64,000 nt of DNA from positions 62,001 to 126,000 of the forward strand of contig NZ_JBLTWO010000002.1 of the NCBI RefSeq assembly GCF_049889055.1, given 5' to 3'. The notes under the pieces were generated by a model. The model worked only from the letters and a program-made list of their open reading frames with translations. It was not told where the DNA came from and ran no database searches. Shown one piece after another: positions 25,852 through 34,565 of the stretch (the first letter of the stretch is position 1; each line of letters starts with the position of its first letter). The DNA is from Rhizorhabdus sp049889055. GTDB taxonomy: Bacteria; Pseudomonadota; Alphaproteobacteria; Sphingomonadales; Sphingomonadaceae. The position numbers and the translations under genes are program-made.

Positions 25852-27552
25852 TCAGTCCTTTTTCGGCTTGACGTCTTCCTCCTCGCGGATGGGCGACGTT
25901 GCACCTGAAACCAGCGAATCGAGGCTCGACCCGTCGAGGCCGAGTTCCTTCATCAGCCCGTCCACCACCGGCGCCTGCGCGCGATAGCGGAGCGCTGCGG
26001 CGACCGCCGACTGGGCGAGATTGCCCTCGCCCCCGCCGCCTGAGCCTTCGCCTGCCGAAGCGCCGCCGCCGGTCAGCCCGTCGACCTGCACGATCTTGAT
26101 CGAATCGATCGCCTCCATCGGCTTGGCGGCCTCGCGGATGATGTCGGGCAGGACGCGCAGCAGTTCGAGCTTCGCCTGCAGCGAGATATTCTCCGAAGAT
26201 AACAGGTTGGCGGCTTCGTTGACGGCACGCTTGCCGGCGGCCTCGACCTCGAAGCGGACGCGCGAGGCCTCGGCGCGCAGCTTCTCGGCTTCGGCCTCGC
26301 CCTCCGCCGCAGCACGCACCGCAGCGGCGCGGTCGGCGGCAGCCTGCTTCTCGGCCTCGGCCTCGACCTTGATGCCCAGCGCCTGGCGCTCGGCTTCCTT
26401 CGCCGCCTGGATCAGCTCGATCCGTTTGGCGCGCTCGGCGATCTCGGTTTCGCGCGCGGTCGTGACCTGTTCCTCGGCGGCAACGGCGGCGGCGCGCGCC
26501 TTGTCCGCCTCCGCCTTGGCCTGGCTCTCCTCGCGGCTCTTGTTCTGGACCGCGATCTGCTGCTCTTGGCGGGCGATTTCGAGCGCCTGGGTCTGGGCGA
26601 TCTTCGCTTCCTGCACGGCGCGATCGGCCTCGATCTGCGCGGCGTCGGTCAGTTGCTTCGCCTCGATCCGCGCCTGCTCCGCCTCGCGCTGGCGCTCGGA
26701 CTGCTGGCGCGCGATCTCGGACATCTGCTCGGCGCGGCGCATCTCGATCTCGCGCTCTTGCTCGAGCCGGGCGAACTCATTGTCGCGGGAGATCAGAAAG
26801 GACTGACGCTGCGCCTCGAGATTCTTGGCTTCGATCTGGACGCGGGTGTCCTGCTCGATGTCGTTGCGGGCCTTCTTGCGCAACTCGATCTGCTCGGTGA
26901 GCTTGGTCAGGCCTTCGGCGTCGAACGCGTTGTTGGCGTTGAAATGCTCGATCGATGTCTGGTCGAGACCGGTCAGCGAGACCGATTCGAGTTCGAGACC
27001 GTTCATCGCCAGGTCGGCGGACGAAACCTGCTGCACCTTCTGGACGAAGTCGGAGCGTTGCTCGTGCAGCTGATTCATCGTCATGCCCGCCGCGACCGAT
27101 CGCAGCGCATCGACGAACTTGCCTTCGACCAGTTCCTTGAGGTCCTCCGAACGCATCGTGCGCATGCCCAATGTCTGCGCGGCCATGGCGATGGCCTCGC
27201 GATCGGGGCGGACTCGGACGTAGAATTCGGCCTTCACGTCGATGCGCAGCCGATCGAGCGTGATCAGCGCGTCGGCATTCTTGCGTTCGACCGCCAAGCG
27301 CACGGTGTTCATGTTCACCGGCATCGTCTCATGGAAGACGGGTAGCACGATGGCGCCGCCGTTCATCACCACCTTCTCTCCGCCGAAGCCCGTGCGGACG
27401 AAGGCGATCTCCTTCGATGCACGACGATAAAGACGCGCCAGAATGAAGCCTAGCACGAGGAGCGTCAGGACGACGACCGCCGGTGCGATCAGGTAGATGC
27501 TCCGCCCGCCTTCGATGAGGCTGTCGGAGGCGGATATCGGCAAATTGCTCAT
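25852..27552 (-). CDS. Flotillin (YqiK-like)
   Basis: This 566-residue membrane-scaffold protein has an N-terminal membrane helix (residues about 19-41). The SPFH/band-7 domain is about 45-220 (ASKEIAFVRTGFGGEKVVMNGG, then AAGMTMNQLHEQRSDFVQKV). A very long Ala/Glu/Arg coiled coil (about 270-480) has repeated AEAE(K/R) heptads, and a Gly-rich tail follows. Flotillins organise membrane microdomains. The frame continues upstream to 28026, but ATG 27552 overlaps the stop of the partner gene and starts the conserved protein. Pairing with a YqiJ/NfeD-type OB-fold protein is the standard bacterial arrangement. Confidence 0.92.
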   Translation of the reverse strand: MSNLPISASDSLIEGGRSIYLIAPAVVVLTLLVLGFILARLYRRASKEIAFVRTGFGGEKVVMNGGAIVLPVFHETMPVNMNTVRLAVERKNADALITLDRLRIDVKAEFYVRVRPDREAIAMAAQTLGMRTMRSEDLKELVEGKFVDALRSVAAGMTMNQLHEQRSDFVQKVQQVSSADLAMNGLELESVSLTGLDQTSIEHFNANNAFDAEGLTKLTEQIELRKKARNDIEQDTRVQIEAKNLEAQRQSFLISRDNEFARLEQEREIEMRRAEQMSEIARQQSERQREAEQARIEAKQLTDAAQIEADRAVQEAKIAQTQALEIARQEQQIAVQNKSREESQAKAEADKARAAAVAAEEQVTTARETEIAERAKRIELIQAAKEAERQALGIKVEAEAEKQAAADRAAAVRAAAEGEAEAEKLRAEASRVRFEVEAAGKRAVNEAANLLSSENISLQAKLELLRVLPDIIREAAKPMEAIDSIKIVQVDGLTGGGASAGEGSGGGGEGNLAQSAVAAALRYRAQAPVVDGLMKELGLDGSSLDSLVSGATSPIREEEDVKPKKD

Positions 27553-28166
27553 CGTTCGATCCACTGTGAGAAGGGGGGAGCGCCGCTGCTGATCGCGCGG
27601 AAGATCTGGCCCTCGCGGCGCACGAGAAGGATCTCGTCGCCTTCCGCGAAGCGCGTGTCGGGCATGTCGGGTTCGGCCATTACATAATGGTCCTGCCCGT
27701 GAAAATCGCGGACCCGGGTCCGCGCGGGATGGCCCCGGCTGGCCGTGCCGACCACGATATGGCCGTGCAGACCGACCAGCTGGTCCTGGGCGATGGCGGT
27801 GGTCTCGTCGCGCGGCATGACTCGGGCGATGCCGCGCGCTAACAGCCCGGTGAGGGGCAGGGCGAGCAGACCGGCGCCAGGCACCGCCGCCCAGCCGGGC
27901 AACAGCGATCCCGACAGGTCCCGCGCGATCTGCTGACCGATCAATCCGGTAACAGCGAAACAGCCGAGAAACAGGACGATCAGCATGAGGAGCGGCAGTC
28001 GCCCGAAGCCGAGCCAGCCTAGCCAATCGCTGTCCGCATCGATGTCGAGATCCGAGCCCAGTGCGCTTGCGCCAAGGCCCGCAACTTCGACGATACCGAC
28101 GAGGAGCATGACCGCGAGCGCGATCACGAAAACCAGATTTTCCCCTGCGGCAAGAAAGCTAAGCAC
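27549..28166 (-). CDS. YqiJ-like OB-fold membrane protein, flotillin partner
   Basis: The 205-residue product has three to four membrane helices (about 12-35, 58-82 and 95-115). A C-terminal OB-fold-like beta domain follows (about 125-200; QLVGLHGHIVVGTASRGHPARTRVRDFHGQDHYVMAEP). This is the DUF1449/YqiJ layout, functionally analogous to NfeD. It starts with GTG at 28166, preceded by GAGGAG seven bases away, and ends in an ATGA overlap with the flotillin gene. The ribosome site itself lies within a perfect small hairpin. Confidence 0.85.
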   Translation of the reverse strand: MLSFLAAGENLVFVIALAVMLLVGIVEVAGLGASALGSDLDIDADSDWLGWLGFGRLPLLMLIVLFLGCFAVTGLIGQQIARDLSGSLLPGWAAVPGAGLLALPLTGLLARGIARVMPRDETTAIAQDQLVGLHGHIVVGTASRGHPARTRVRDFHGQDHYVMAEPDMPDTRFAEGDEILLVRREGQIFRAISSGAPPFSQWIER

Positions 28167-28171
28167 AGAAT

Positions 28172-28188
28172 CTCCTCAATCCGAGGAG
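28172..28188 (-). promoter_or_regulatory. Hairpin covering the yqiJ ribosome-binding site
   Basis: On the minus strand CTCCTC and GAGGAG form a perfect 6-bp stem with a 5-nt loop. The GAGGAG arm is the Shine-Dalgarno sequence for the GTG at 28166. When folded, the site would be hidden, so it may modulate translation. Confidence 0.4.
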
Positions 28189-28247
28189 CCTATCCTAGCC
28201 CGCCTTCATGGCCAACCGACGAAGGATCGGAAACGGAGGTGACCCGC

Positions 28248-29348
28248 TCAGCCGCGGTCGGTGTCGAGGAAGCGGGCGACCGTCGCCAGATCGACCTGCT
28301 TGTCGAGGAAGGTCTGGCCGATCCCGCGCGCGAGCAGGAAGGGCAGGCGGCCGCCTTCCATCTTCTTGTCGTGCAACATGTGCGCGACCAGCGCTTCGCC
28401 GCGCGCATCGACGCCAGCGGCATCGAGCGTCGTCGGCAGGCCGGCGGCGGCGAGGTGTTCGGTGACCCGCCGGGCATCCTCGGCGCTGCACAGGCCCTGC
28501 GATGCGGAGAATCGGAAGGCGAGGGCCATCCCGGCCGCCACCGCTTCGCCGTGGAGCAGGCGATCCGAGAAGCCCGTTTCGGCCTCCAGTGCATGGCCGA
28601 AAGTGTGACCGAGGTTGAGCAGCGCGCGCCGCCCGCTCGTCTCGCGTTCGTCCTCGCCGACGATGCGAGCCTTTGCCGCCACGCTCTTGCCGATCGCCTC
28701 GAGCCGCGCTTCGGACGCGCCGCCGAGCAAATGGCGGACATTGGCTTCGCACCAGGCGAAGAAGGTCGGGTCGTCGATCAGCCCATATTTGACGACCTCG
28801 GCATAGCCGGCGCGCACTTCTCGGACGGGAAGGGTGTCGAGCGTGGTCGGATCGATCAGAACATGCGCCGGCTGGTAGAAGGCGCCGATCAGATTCTTGC
28901 CCGCGCGGCTGTTGATCGCGGTCTTGCCACCCACCGAGGAATCGACCTGCGACAGCAGGGTGGTGGGCACCTGGACGAAGCGGCAGCCGCGCTTGACGAT
29001 CGAGGCCGCGAAGCCGACCAGATCGCCGATCACGCCCCCGCCGAGCGCGATGATCGTGTCGTTCCGCTCGACGCCATAAGCGAGCATCGCGTCGGTCAGC
29101 TTCTCCAGCATCGCCCAGCTCTTGGTGGACTCGCCGGGAGGCAGCACCTCGACGGCGCAGGCAATACCTGCGGCCGTCAGTGAAGTTTCCAGTCTATAGA
29201 GCTGATTCGGAACGATATTGCGGTCGGTGACAACGATGAATCGGCTGCGCGCCGCATAAGGCGCGAGCAATTCGCCGGCGCGGTCGAGCGCGCCATTCTC
29301 GATGCTGATGTCGTAGCTGCGCTCACCGAGCGCGACGCGGATCGTCAT
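28248..29348 (-). CDS. aroB: 3-dehydroquinate synthase
   Basis: This 366-residue NAD- and metal-dependent enzyme makes 3-dehydroquinate from DAHP, the second step of the shikimate pathway. Landmarks: LPPGESTKSW, the NAD loop ALGGGVIGDLVGFAAS, VPTTLLSQVDSSVGGKTAIN and GAFYQP. The metal-ligand Glu/His are in AGYAEVVKYGLI and the GHTFGHALE / LHGEAVAAGM segments. The gene overlaps aroK by 4 bp (ATGA), giving an aroK-aroB operon. It is 81 bp upstream of yqiJ on the same strand. Confidence 0.96.
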   Translation of the reverse strand: MTIRVALGERSYDISIENGALDRAGELLAPYAARSRFIVVTDRNIVPNQLYRLETSLTAAGIACAVEVLPPGESTKSWAMLEKLTDAMLAYGVERNDTIIALGGGVIGDLVGFAASIVKRGCRFVQVPTTLLSQVDSSVGGKTAINSRAGKNLIGAFYQPAHVLIDPTTLDTLPVREVRAGYAEVVKYGLIDDPTFFAWCEANVRHLLGGASEARLEAIGKSVAAKARIVGEDERETSGRRALLNLGHTFGHALEAETGFSDRLLHGEAVAAGMALAFRFSASQGLCSAEDARRVTEHLAAAGLPTTLDAAGVDARGEALVAHMLHDKKMEGGRLPFLLARGIGQTFLDKQVDLATVARFLDTDRG

Positions 29349-29908
29349 GCGGACAGGGCTTTCATTATGGCGTCGACCGTGGCGTCATGCGGCAGCGGCT
29401 GGCTGCGCACGTGGATCGGGGCAAGCGCGTAGATCGGGTTGCGGATGGCCGCGAGCTCGGTCAGCGCCTCGCGCGGGTCGCGGTTCTTCAGCAGCGGGCG
29501 GGTGCCTTCGCGCCGGGAGACGCGGTCGGCGAGCACCTCGATATCGGCGTCGAGCCAGATCGCCAGCGCCTTTTCGAGAATCAGGTTGCGGGTCTCTTCC
29601 TGCATGAAGGCCCCCCCGCCGGTCGCGATGATCTTGGGCTTTCCGTCGATCAGCCGGCCGATGACCCGGCGTTCACCGTCCCGAAATTCCTTTTCGCCGA
29701 AGCGCGCGAAAATCTCGCTGATGGTGAGGCCAGCCGCGCGCTCGATCTCGTGGTCGGCATCGACGAAGGGCAGATGCAGCCGGCCTGCCAGCCTCTTTCC
29801 GATCGTCGACTTGCCCACGCCCATGAGACCGATCAGGACCAACGGGCGGTCGAAACGCGGGGTCGTGGGAGGCAGGCTTTGCGACATGTCGTCGAGGGCT
29901 ATACACAT
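29345..29908 (-). CDS. aroK: Shikimate kinase
   Basis: This 187-residue P-loop kinase phosphorylates shikimate at O3. Walker A is LIGLMGVGKSTIGKRLA; the substrate Asp is in FVDADHEIER; the GGGAF motif and the LID Arg (SRREGTRPLL) follow. The frame extends far upstream. I prefer ATG 29908 because GAGGGG sits six bases before it; ATG 29887 (MSQSLPP, 180 residues) is the other candidate. It is divergent from a small membrane peptide gene. The aroK-aroB block opposite xerD is a recurring alphaproteobacterial arrangement. Confidence 0.94.
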   Translation of the reverse strand: MCIALDDMSQSLPPTTPRFDRPLVLIGLMGVGKSTIGKRLAGRLHLPFVDADHEIERAAGLTISEIFARFGEKEFRDGERRVIGRLIDGKPKIIATGGGAFMQEETRNLILEKALAIWLDADIEVLADRVSRREGTRPLLKNRDPREALTELAAIRNPIYALAPIHVRSQPLPHDATVDAIMKALSA

Positions 29909-29969
29909 GGGCGCCCCCTCGGGCAAAAGCCCGTCGATTGCAACCTGCCCGTCCACCCAAGGGAATTCC

Positions 29970-30107
29970 ATGTCGCGGTTCAGTTTCATTCTCCTTTCGA
30001 TCGTCCTGGTCATCGTTCTCGCCCTCGTGGGACTGAGCTTCGTCGATACCGAACAGGCGCCGGTGGCCGTCGAAAAGGCGATGCTGAATGAAGCCGCCGC
30101 GCAATAA
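29970..30107 (+). CDS. Small membrane peptide, 45 residues
   Basis: ATG 29970 has AAGGGA six bases upstream and opens a 45-residue frame: MSRFSFIL, a single hydrophobic helix (about 5-22), then an acidic/Ala-rich tail. Its last 20 bases overlap the next gene, so the two could be translationally coupled. The upstream part of the same frame is antisense to aroK and is not used. Function unknown. Small size limits certainty. Confidence 0.55.
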   Translation: MSRFSFILLSIVLVIVLALVGLSFVDTEQAPVAVEKAMLNEAAAQ

Positions 30108-31920
30108 GCTTTCGGGCCGGCCGCGCGCACGCCTGCTGCTCGCGGTCGGCACCGGCCTGACGGCTCTCGCCGCTGCGGCTGCGATTGCCCAGGAATCGCT
30201 GCTGCCTCCGGGCTTCGGTCAGGCGCCGCCGGCTGCCCGACCGCAGCCCACGCCCACGCCTGCGCCGTCCCAGACCGCTGCGAACGCGTCGGCGCAGAAC
30301 CCGGCGTCGCCGGCTACGCCGACGCCTTCGCTGGTGCTCGATCCAGCGATCTTCGCGACGGTGGCACCGCCGCAGCCCGTGTCGCGACAGGCCGAGCTGC
30401 CCGATTCGGCGCGGCGTTCGATCGACATGGTCGGGCTTGGCAGCGGCTATGGCCGCGCCAGCTGGGGAGCGCGCGATGGCCGCTTCCTGTCGACGATGAT
30501 GCGCCGCCTCGATGCGCCGCTCGCCTCGCGCTGGGCCTCGATCGCGCTCCGCCGCGCGCTGGTCACCAAGGTACCGACGCCGGACAATGTCTCCGCGCCC
30601 GACTGGGTGGCGGAACGCGCCTGGCTGCTGCTGCGGATGGGCGAGGCGGACGGCGCGGCGATGCTCGTACAAAGCGTCGACGTCGATCGCTTCAACGCCA
30701 AGCTCTATGCCGTGGCGGGACAGGCCGCGCTGGCGACCGCCGATGTCTCGGGGCTCTGCCCGCTTGCCGATGGCGGTGCGATCCGCAGCCGCGAGCCGAT
30801 CTGGCCGATGGCGCGCGCGGTCTGCTCGGCCCTGTCGGGCGACACCGCGATCGCCGACGTGCTGATGGACCAGGCCCGCCGCCGCACCCGCGACCCGCGC
30901 GGGATCGACGTTCAGCTGGCCGAGCGCATGATGGCGGTCAACGGGGCCGGGCGTCGCAGCGTCGAGGTCGAATGGACCGGGGTGAACCAGCTGACCAGCT
31001 GGCGCTTCGGCATGGCCAATGCGCTCGGACTGACGATCCCTGCCGATCTCTATCGTACGGTCGGTCCGCAGACGATCGCCTGGGGCGCGCGCGCGCCGAT
31101 GATCCCTGCCGCCGAACGCATGACGGCGGCGCTGACGGCGGCGCGTCTGGGTGTCTTCTCCAATTCCGCGCTGGTCGATCTGTTTTCGCAGGCGGCCGAA
31201 GACAGTGGCGAATTCACCGGGGACAGCCCGGCCGCTCGCCTGCGCGCCTGCTACGTCGCCGACAGCGACGATGCGCGGCTGGCAGCGATGCGCGCCTTCT
31301 GGACCGGGGAGGCCTGGGGCGAGGAAGGCAAGGGCGACCGCTACGCCGCGCTGATCCTCACCGCCCGAGCCGCCGCGCGCATCAGGCCCGACAGCGACCA
31401 TGCCGGCGATGCCGCCGAACTGGTCGGCGCGATGATGGCGGCGGGCCTCGATCGCAAGGCCGCCGGCTGGTCGCCGGTCGTGTCGGGCATGTCGGGCGAG
31501 AAGGGCGATCCGGCCTGGGCGATCCTCGCCGTAGGAACGCCCACTATCTCGGTCGATGTTTCCGCCGACCGTCTTTCGGCCGTTGCCGAGCGCTGGGCCG
31601 ACACCAACCCGCACAAGCTGCGCCTGCTGCTGGGTGCGCTCGCCGGGCTGGACCGGTTGCAGACCGAGGATCAGATGAAGCTGCTGTCGGACAATGGCGT
31701 TGGCTTCGACAATCGCAGCAACTGGGCTCGGATCCTGTTGCAGGCGGCGGATCGGAAGGAGACGGGCACCGTGCTGCTGATGGTCGCGGCGGGCATGCAG
31801 CGCACCGGCTGGGGCGGGATTTCGTCGCCGATGTTCGCGACGATGATCCGCGCACTTCACAATGCGGGACTCGACGGCGAGGCGCGGATGATCGCTGCGG
31901 AGGCGATGACCCGGCTGTGA
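30088..31920 (+). CDS. Conserved sphingomonad exported or anchored protein of unknown function
   Basis: The 610-residue product has a basic N-terminus and a hydrophobic helix (residues about 17-36, LLLAVGTGLTALAAAAAIA), which is a signal peptide or anchor. A Pro/Thr/Ala-rich spacer follows (about 45-85). The rest is alpha-helical, with repeated Ala/Leu-rich helices of about 35 residues (for example APDWVAERAWLLLRMGEADGAAMLV and KLYAVAGQAALATADVSGLCP). This suggests TPR-like helical repeats in the periplasm. I recognise no catalytic motif. It overlaps the small peptide gene and precedes xerD by 53 bp. Confidence 0.75.
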   Translation: MKPPRNKLSGRPRARLLLAVGTGLTALAAAAAIAQESLLPPGFGQAPPAARPQPTPTPAPSQTAANASAQNPASPATPTPSLVLDPAIFATVAPPQPVSRQAELPDSARRSIDMVGLGSGYGRASWGARDGRFLSTMMRRLDAPLASRWASIALRRALVTKVPTPDNVSAPDWVAERAWLLLRMGEADGAAMLVQSVDVDRFNAKLYAVAGQAALATADVSGLCPLADGGAIRSREPIWPMARAVCSALSGDTAIADVLMDQARRRTRDPRGIDVQLAERMMAVNGAGRRSVEVEWTGVNQLTSWRFGMANALGLTIPADLYRTVGPQTIAWGARAPMIPAAERMTAALTAARLGVFSNSALVDLFSQAAEDSGEFTGDSPAARLRACYVADSDDARLAAMRAFWTGEAWGEEGKGDRYAALILTARAAARIRPDSDHAGDAAELVGAMMAAGLDRKAAGWSPVVSGMSGEKGDPAWAILAVGTPTISVDVSADRLSAVAERWADTNPHKLRLLLGALAGLDRLQTEDQMKLLSDNGVGFDNRSNWARILLQAADRKETGTVLLMVAAGMQRTGWGGISSPMFATMIRALHNAGLDGEARMIAAEAMTRL

Positions 31921-31973
31921 CGGAGGGGCCGTCCGCGCTCGACTTCGCGACCGCGCGGCGGAACTGAAATCCG

Positions 31974-32882
31974 ATGAAGGATGTCGAGGCCATCGCACAG
32001 TTTCTGGAGATGCTCGCGGCCGAGGGCGGCGCGGCACGCAATACGCTGCTGGCCTATGGTTCGGATCTGCGGGCGGCGTCGTCGACGTTGGGTGGTTTGC
32101 TGGTTTCCGCAGGTGCGGAGGATATCCAGCGGCTCGGCGCTGAATGGATGCCGCTCAGCCGAACCTCGGTGGCGCGTAAATCCTCGGTGCTGCGGCGCTT
32201 CTTCGCCTTTCTGGAAGAAGAGGGTATCCGCCGCGACGATCCCTCCGATGCCTTGCCGCGTCCTGCGGTGCAGCGGGCGCTGCCCCGCACCCTCGGCCAT
32301 GGCGATATCGATCGGCTGTTCGCGGCGCTGGAGGAGCGACGCCGCGACCGTCATGGCGATCCGCTGACGCTGCGGCTGATCGCGCTGTTCGAACTGCTGT
32401 ACGGATCGGGCCTGCGCGCGACCGAACTCGTCTCTCTGCCGCGCCATGCCCTGCGGGGCGACCGGCCCTTCCTGATCCTGCGCGGCAAGGGCGGACGCGA
32501 GCGGCTGGTGCCGATTTCCGACCGCGCGCGCTCGGCAGTTGCCGACTGGTCGGCGCATGTCCCTGCCGACCAGCCCTGGCTGTTTCCCTCGGGCCATAGC
32601 CATCTCAGCCGGGTCCGGCTGTTCCAGCTGGTCCGCGAGCTCGCCGCCGAGGCCGGGATACCGCCCGAGCGGATCAGCCCGCACGTGCTGCGCCACGCCT
32701 TCGCCACCCATCTGCTCGAAGGTGGTGCCGATCTGCGCGCGCTGCAGACGATGCTCGGCCATGCCGATATCGGAACGACGCAGATCTACACCCATGTGAA
32801 CAGCGCGCATCTGGTCGAGCTGGTCAACGCCAAGCATCCGCTGATGGACCCGCCAAAGGCTCAGGCTCCGGCGACGGACTGA
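31974..32882 (+). CDS. xerD: Tyrosine recombinase XerD
   Basis: This 302-residue recombinase resolves chromosome dimers at dif together with XerC. The N-terminal SAM-like domain runs to about residue 105. The catalytic domain shows Arg in GSGLRATELVSLP, Lys in RGKGGRERLVP, His and Arg in HVLRHAFATHLLEGG, His in LQTMLGHADIGTTQIY and the Tyr nucleophile in IYTHV. Length and spacing match Xer proteins rather than phage integrases. XerD rather than XerC is inferred from the location next to aroK-aroB, common in Alphaproteobacteria. Confidence 0.88.
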   Translation: MKDVEAIAQFLEMLAAEGGAARNTLLAYGSDLRAASSTLGGLLVSAGAEDIQRLGAEWMPLSRTSVARKSSVLRRFFAFLEEEGIRRDDPSDALPRPAVQRALPRTLGHGDIDRLFAALEERRRDRHGDPLTLRLIALFELLYGSGLRATELVSLPRHALRGDRPFLILRGKGGRERLVPISDRARSAVADWSAHVPADQPWLFPSGHSHLSRVRLFQLVRELAAEAGIPPERISPHVLRHAFATHLLEGGADLRALQTMLGHADIGTTQIYTHVNSAHLVELVNAKHPLMDPPKAQAPATD

Positions 32883-32957
32883 AGACGCTCTCGCCCTTGT
32901 CGTGCGTGCCGGCTCTGCCATAGTCCGCCCGATAAACAGACGGCGGGGAGAGCGACG

Positions 32958-34538
32958 TTGGGGGCAGGCACGATCGATGCGAAGCGGGACCGTCTGGTCA
33001 TCCTCGCATCCACCCTGGGTACCGTGTTCGAATGGTATGATTTCTTCATCTACGGCACGCTCGCCGGCATCGTCGCGGGTCACTTCTTTCCGTCCGACAA
33101 TCCGGCGGTCAGCTTCCTGATCTTCCTCGCCAGCTTCGGCGTCGGTTTCGGCATGCGGCCGCTGGGGGCGGTCTTCTTCGGGGTGCTCGGCGACCGGCTG
33201 GGTCGCAAATATACCTTCCTCGTCACGATCGCATTGATGGGCGTCGCCACTGCTGCCGTGGGTGTTCTGCCGACCTATGAGACGATCGGCGTCGCGGCGC
33301 CGATCCTGCTCGTGCTGTGCCGCGTCCTTCAGGGCCTGGCGCTCGGCGGCGAATATGGCGGTGCGGCGATCTATGTCGCCGAACATGCGCCGTCCGACCG
33401 GAGGGGGCTCTACACCAGCTTCATCCAGTCGGGGGTGGTCGGTGGCTTCCTGCTCAGCCTGATCGTCGTGCTCGGTGCAGGGCTGGTGATCAGCGATGCG
33501 GAGTTCGAGGCCTGGGGCTGGCGCATTCCCTTTCTCTTCTCGCTGGTACTGCTCGGCATCTCGCTCTGGATCCGGCTCAAGCTCAAGGAGAGCCCGGTCT
33601 TCAAGGCGATGAAGGAGGCCGGCCAGGTCGCACGCAACCCGCTACGCGAGAGTTTCGACAGCTGGCCCAAGATCCGCATGGTGCTCGTCGCGCTGTTCGG
33701 GGTCGCGGCCGGCCTGACCGTCGTCTGGTACACCGCGCAGTTTCAGGCGCTCTACTTCCTTCAGAACAGCCTCCGCCTCGAGGATGACGCCGCGCGCCTC
33801 GTGATCGGGGTGGGCGCGCTGTTCAGCCTCGGCTGGTTCATCCTGTTCGGCTGGCTGTCCGACAAGCTGGGCCGGCGGCGGATCATAGTCGCGGGCTATG
33901 TGCTGACGATCGCGCTCATGTTCCCGATCTTTCACTGGATGGGCAATGCCGCCAATCCCGATTTGGCGGCGGCGATGGAGCGCTCCCCGGTGGTCGTGCG
34001 CGGGAGCGATTGCAGCTACGACCCCTTCGCCAAGGAGCAGGCGACCGCCTGCGGCCGCATCCTCGACGCCTTGTCGCGCAAGGGCGTGGCCTATCAGACG
34101 GCCAAGTCGACGGACGGCAGCGCGCCGGTCGTGACGATCGGCGGAATGCCGGTGGACATCGACGATCCCGCAGCGCTGGATGTGGCGCTGACCGAGGCGG
34201 GCTATCGACTGGACAAGATCACGCCAAGCTTCGGCGCCGGCCTGCGCATCGCGCTCGGCATCATCGCGATCGGCTGTCTTTCAGGCATGACCTATGGCCC
34301 CGCCGCAGCGCTCCTCGTCGAGATGTTTCCGGCCCGGGTCCGCTACACCTCGATGTCGGTGCCCTATCATATCGGCACCGGCTATTTCGGCGGATTCCTG
34401 CCCTTCATCAGCCAATATATGGTCGCGCGGTCGGGCGATCCATTTGCCGGTCTCTGGTACACGGTCGGCGTCGCGGCGATGGCGCTGGTGGTGACTTTGC
34501 TCTGGCTTCCGGAAACCGCAGGCAAAGAACTGGAATAG
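32958..34538 (+). CDS. MFS metabolite:proton symporter (MHS family) with a large loop insertion
   Basis: This 526-residue transporter belongs to the metabolite:H+ symporter group (ProP/KgtP-like). Signature parts are GTVFEWYDFFIYGTLA in helix 1, RPLGAVFFGVLGDRLGRKYTFL between helices 2 and 3, VLQGLALGGEYGGAAIYVAEHAP and, near the end, PYHIGTGYFGGFLP. Between helices 9 and 10 there is a hydrophilic insert of about 90 residues (roughly 330-425) with two Cys; classical members have only a short loop. The start is TTG 32958, with GGGGAGA six bases before it; no ATG fits. Substrate unknown. It is transcribed alone or leads into alr 27 bp later. Confidence 0.85.
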   Translation: MGAGTIDAKRDRLVILASTLGTVFEWYDFFIYGTLAGIVAGHFFPSDNPAVSFLIFLASFGVGFGMRPLGAVFFGVLGDRLGRKYTFLVTIALMGVATAAVGVLPTYETIGVAAPILLVLCRVLQGLALGGEYGGAAIYVAEHAPSDRRGLYTSFIQSGVVGGFLLSLIVVLGAGLVISDAEFEAWGWRIPFLFSLVLLGISLWIRLKLKESPVFKAMKEAGQVARNPLRESFDSWPKIRMVLVALFGVAAGLTVVWYTAQFQALYFLQNSLRLEDDAARLVIGVGALFSLGWFILFGWLSDKLGRRRIIVAGYVLTIALMFPIFHWMGNAANPDLAAAMERSPVVVRGSDCSYDPFAKEQATACGRILDALSRKGVAYQTAKSTDGSAPVVTIGGMPVDIDDPAALDVALTEAGYRLDKITPSFGAGLRIALGIIAIGCLSGMTYGPAAALLVEMFPARVRYTSMSVPYHIGTGYFGGFLPFISQYMVARSGDPFAGLWYTVGVAAMALVVTLLWLPETAGKELE

Positions 34539-34565
34539 CGCGGCAGGGGCGGCTATCGCGCTCGG

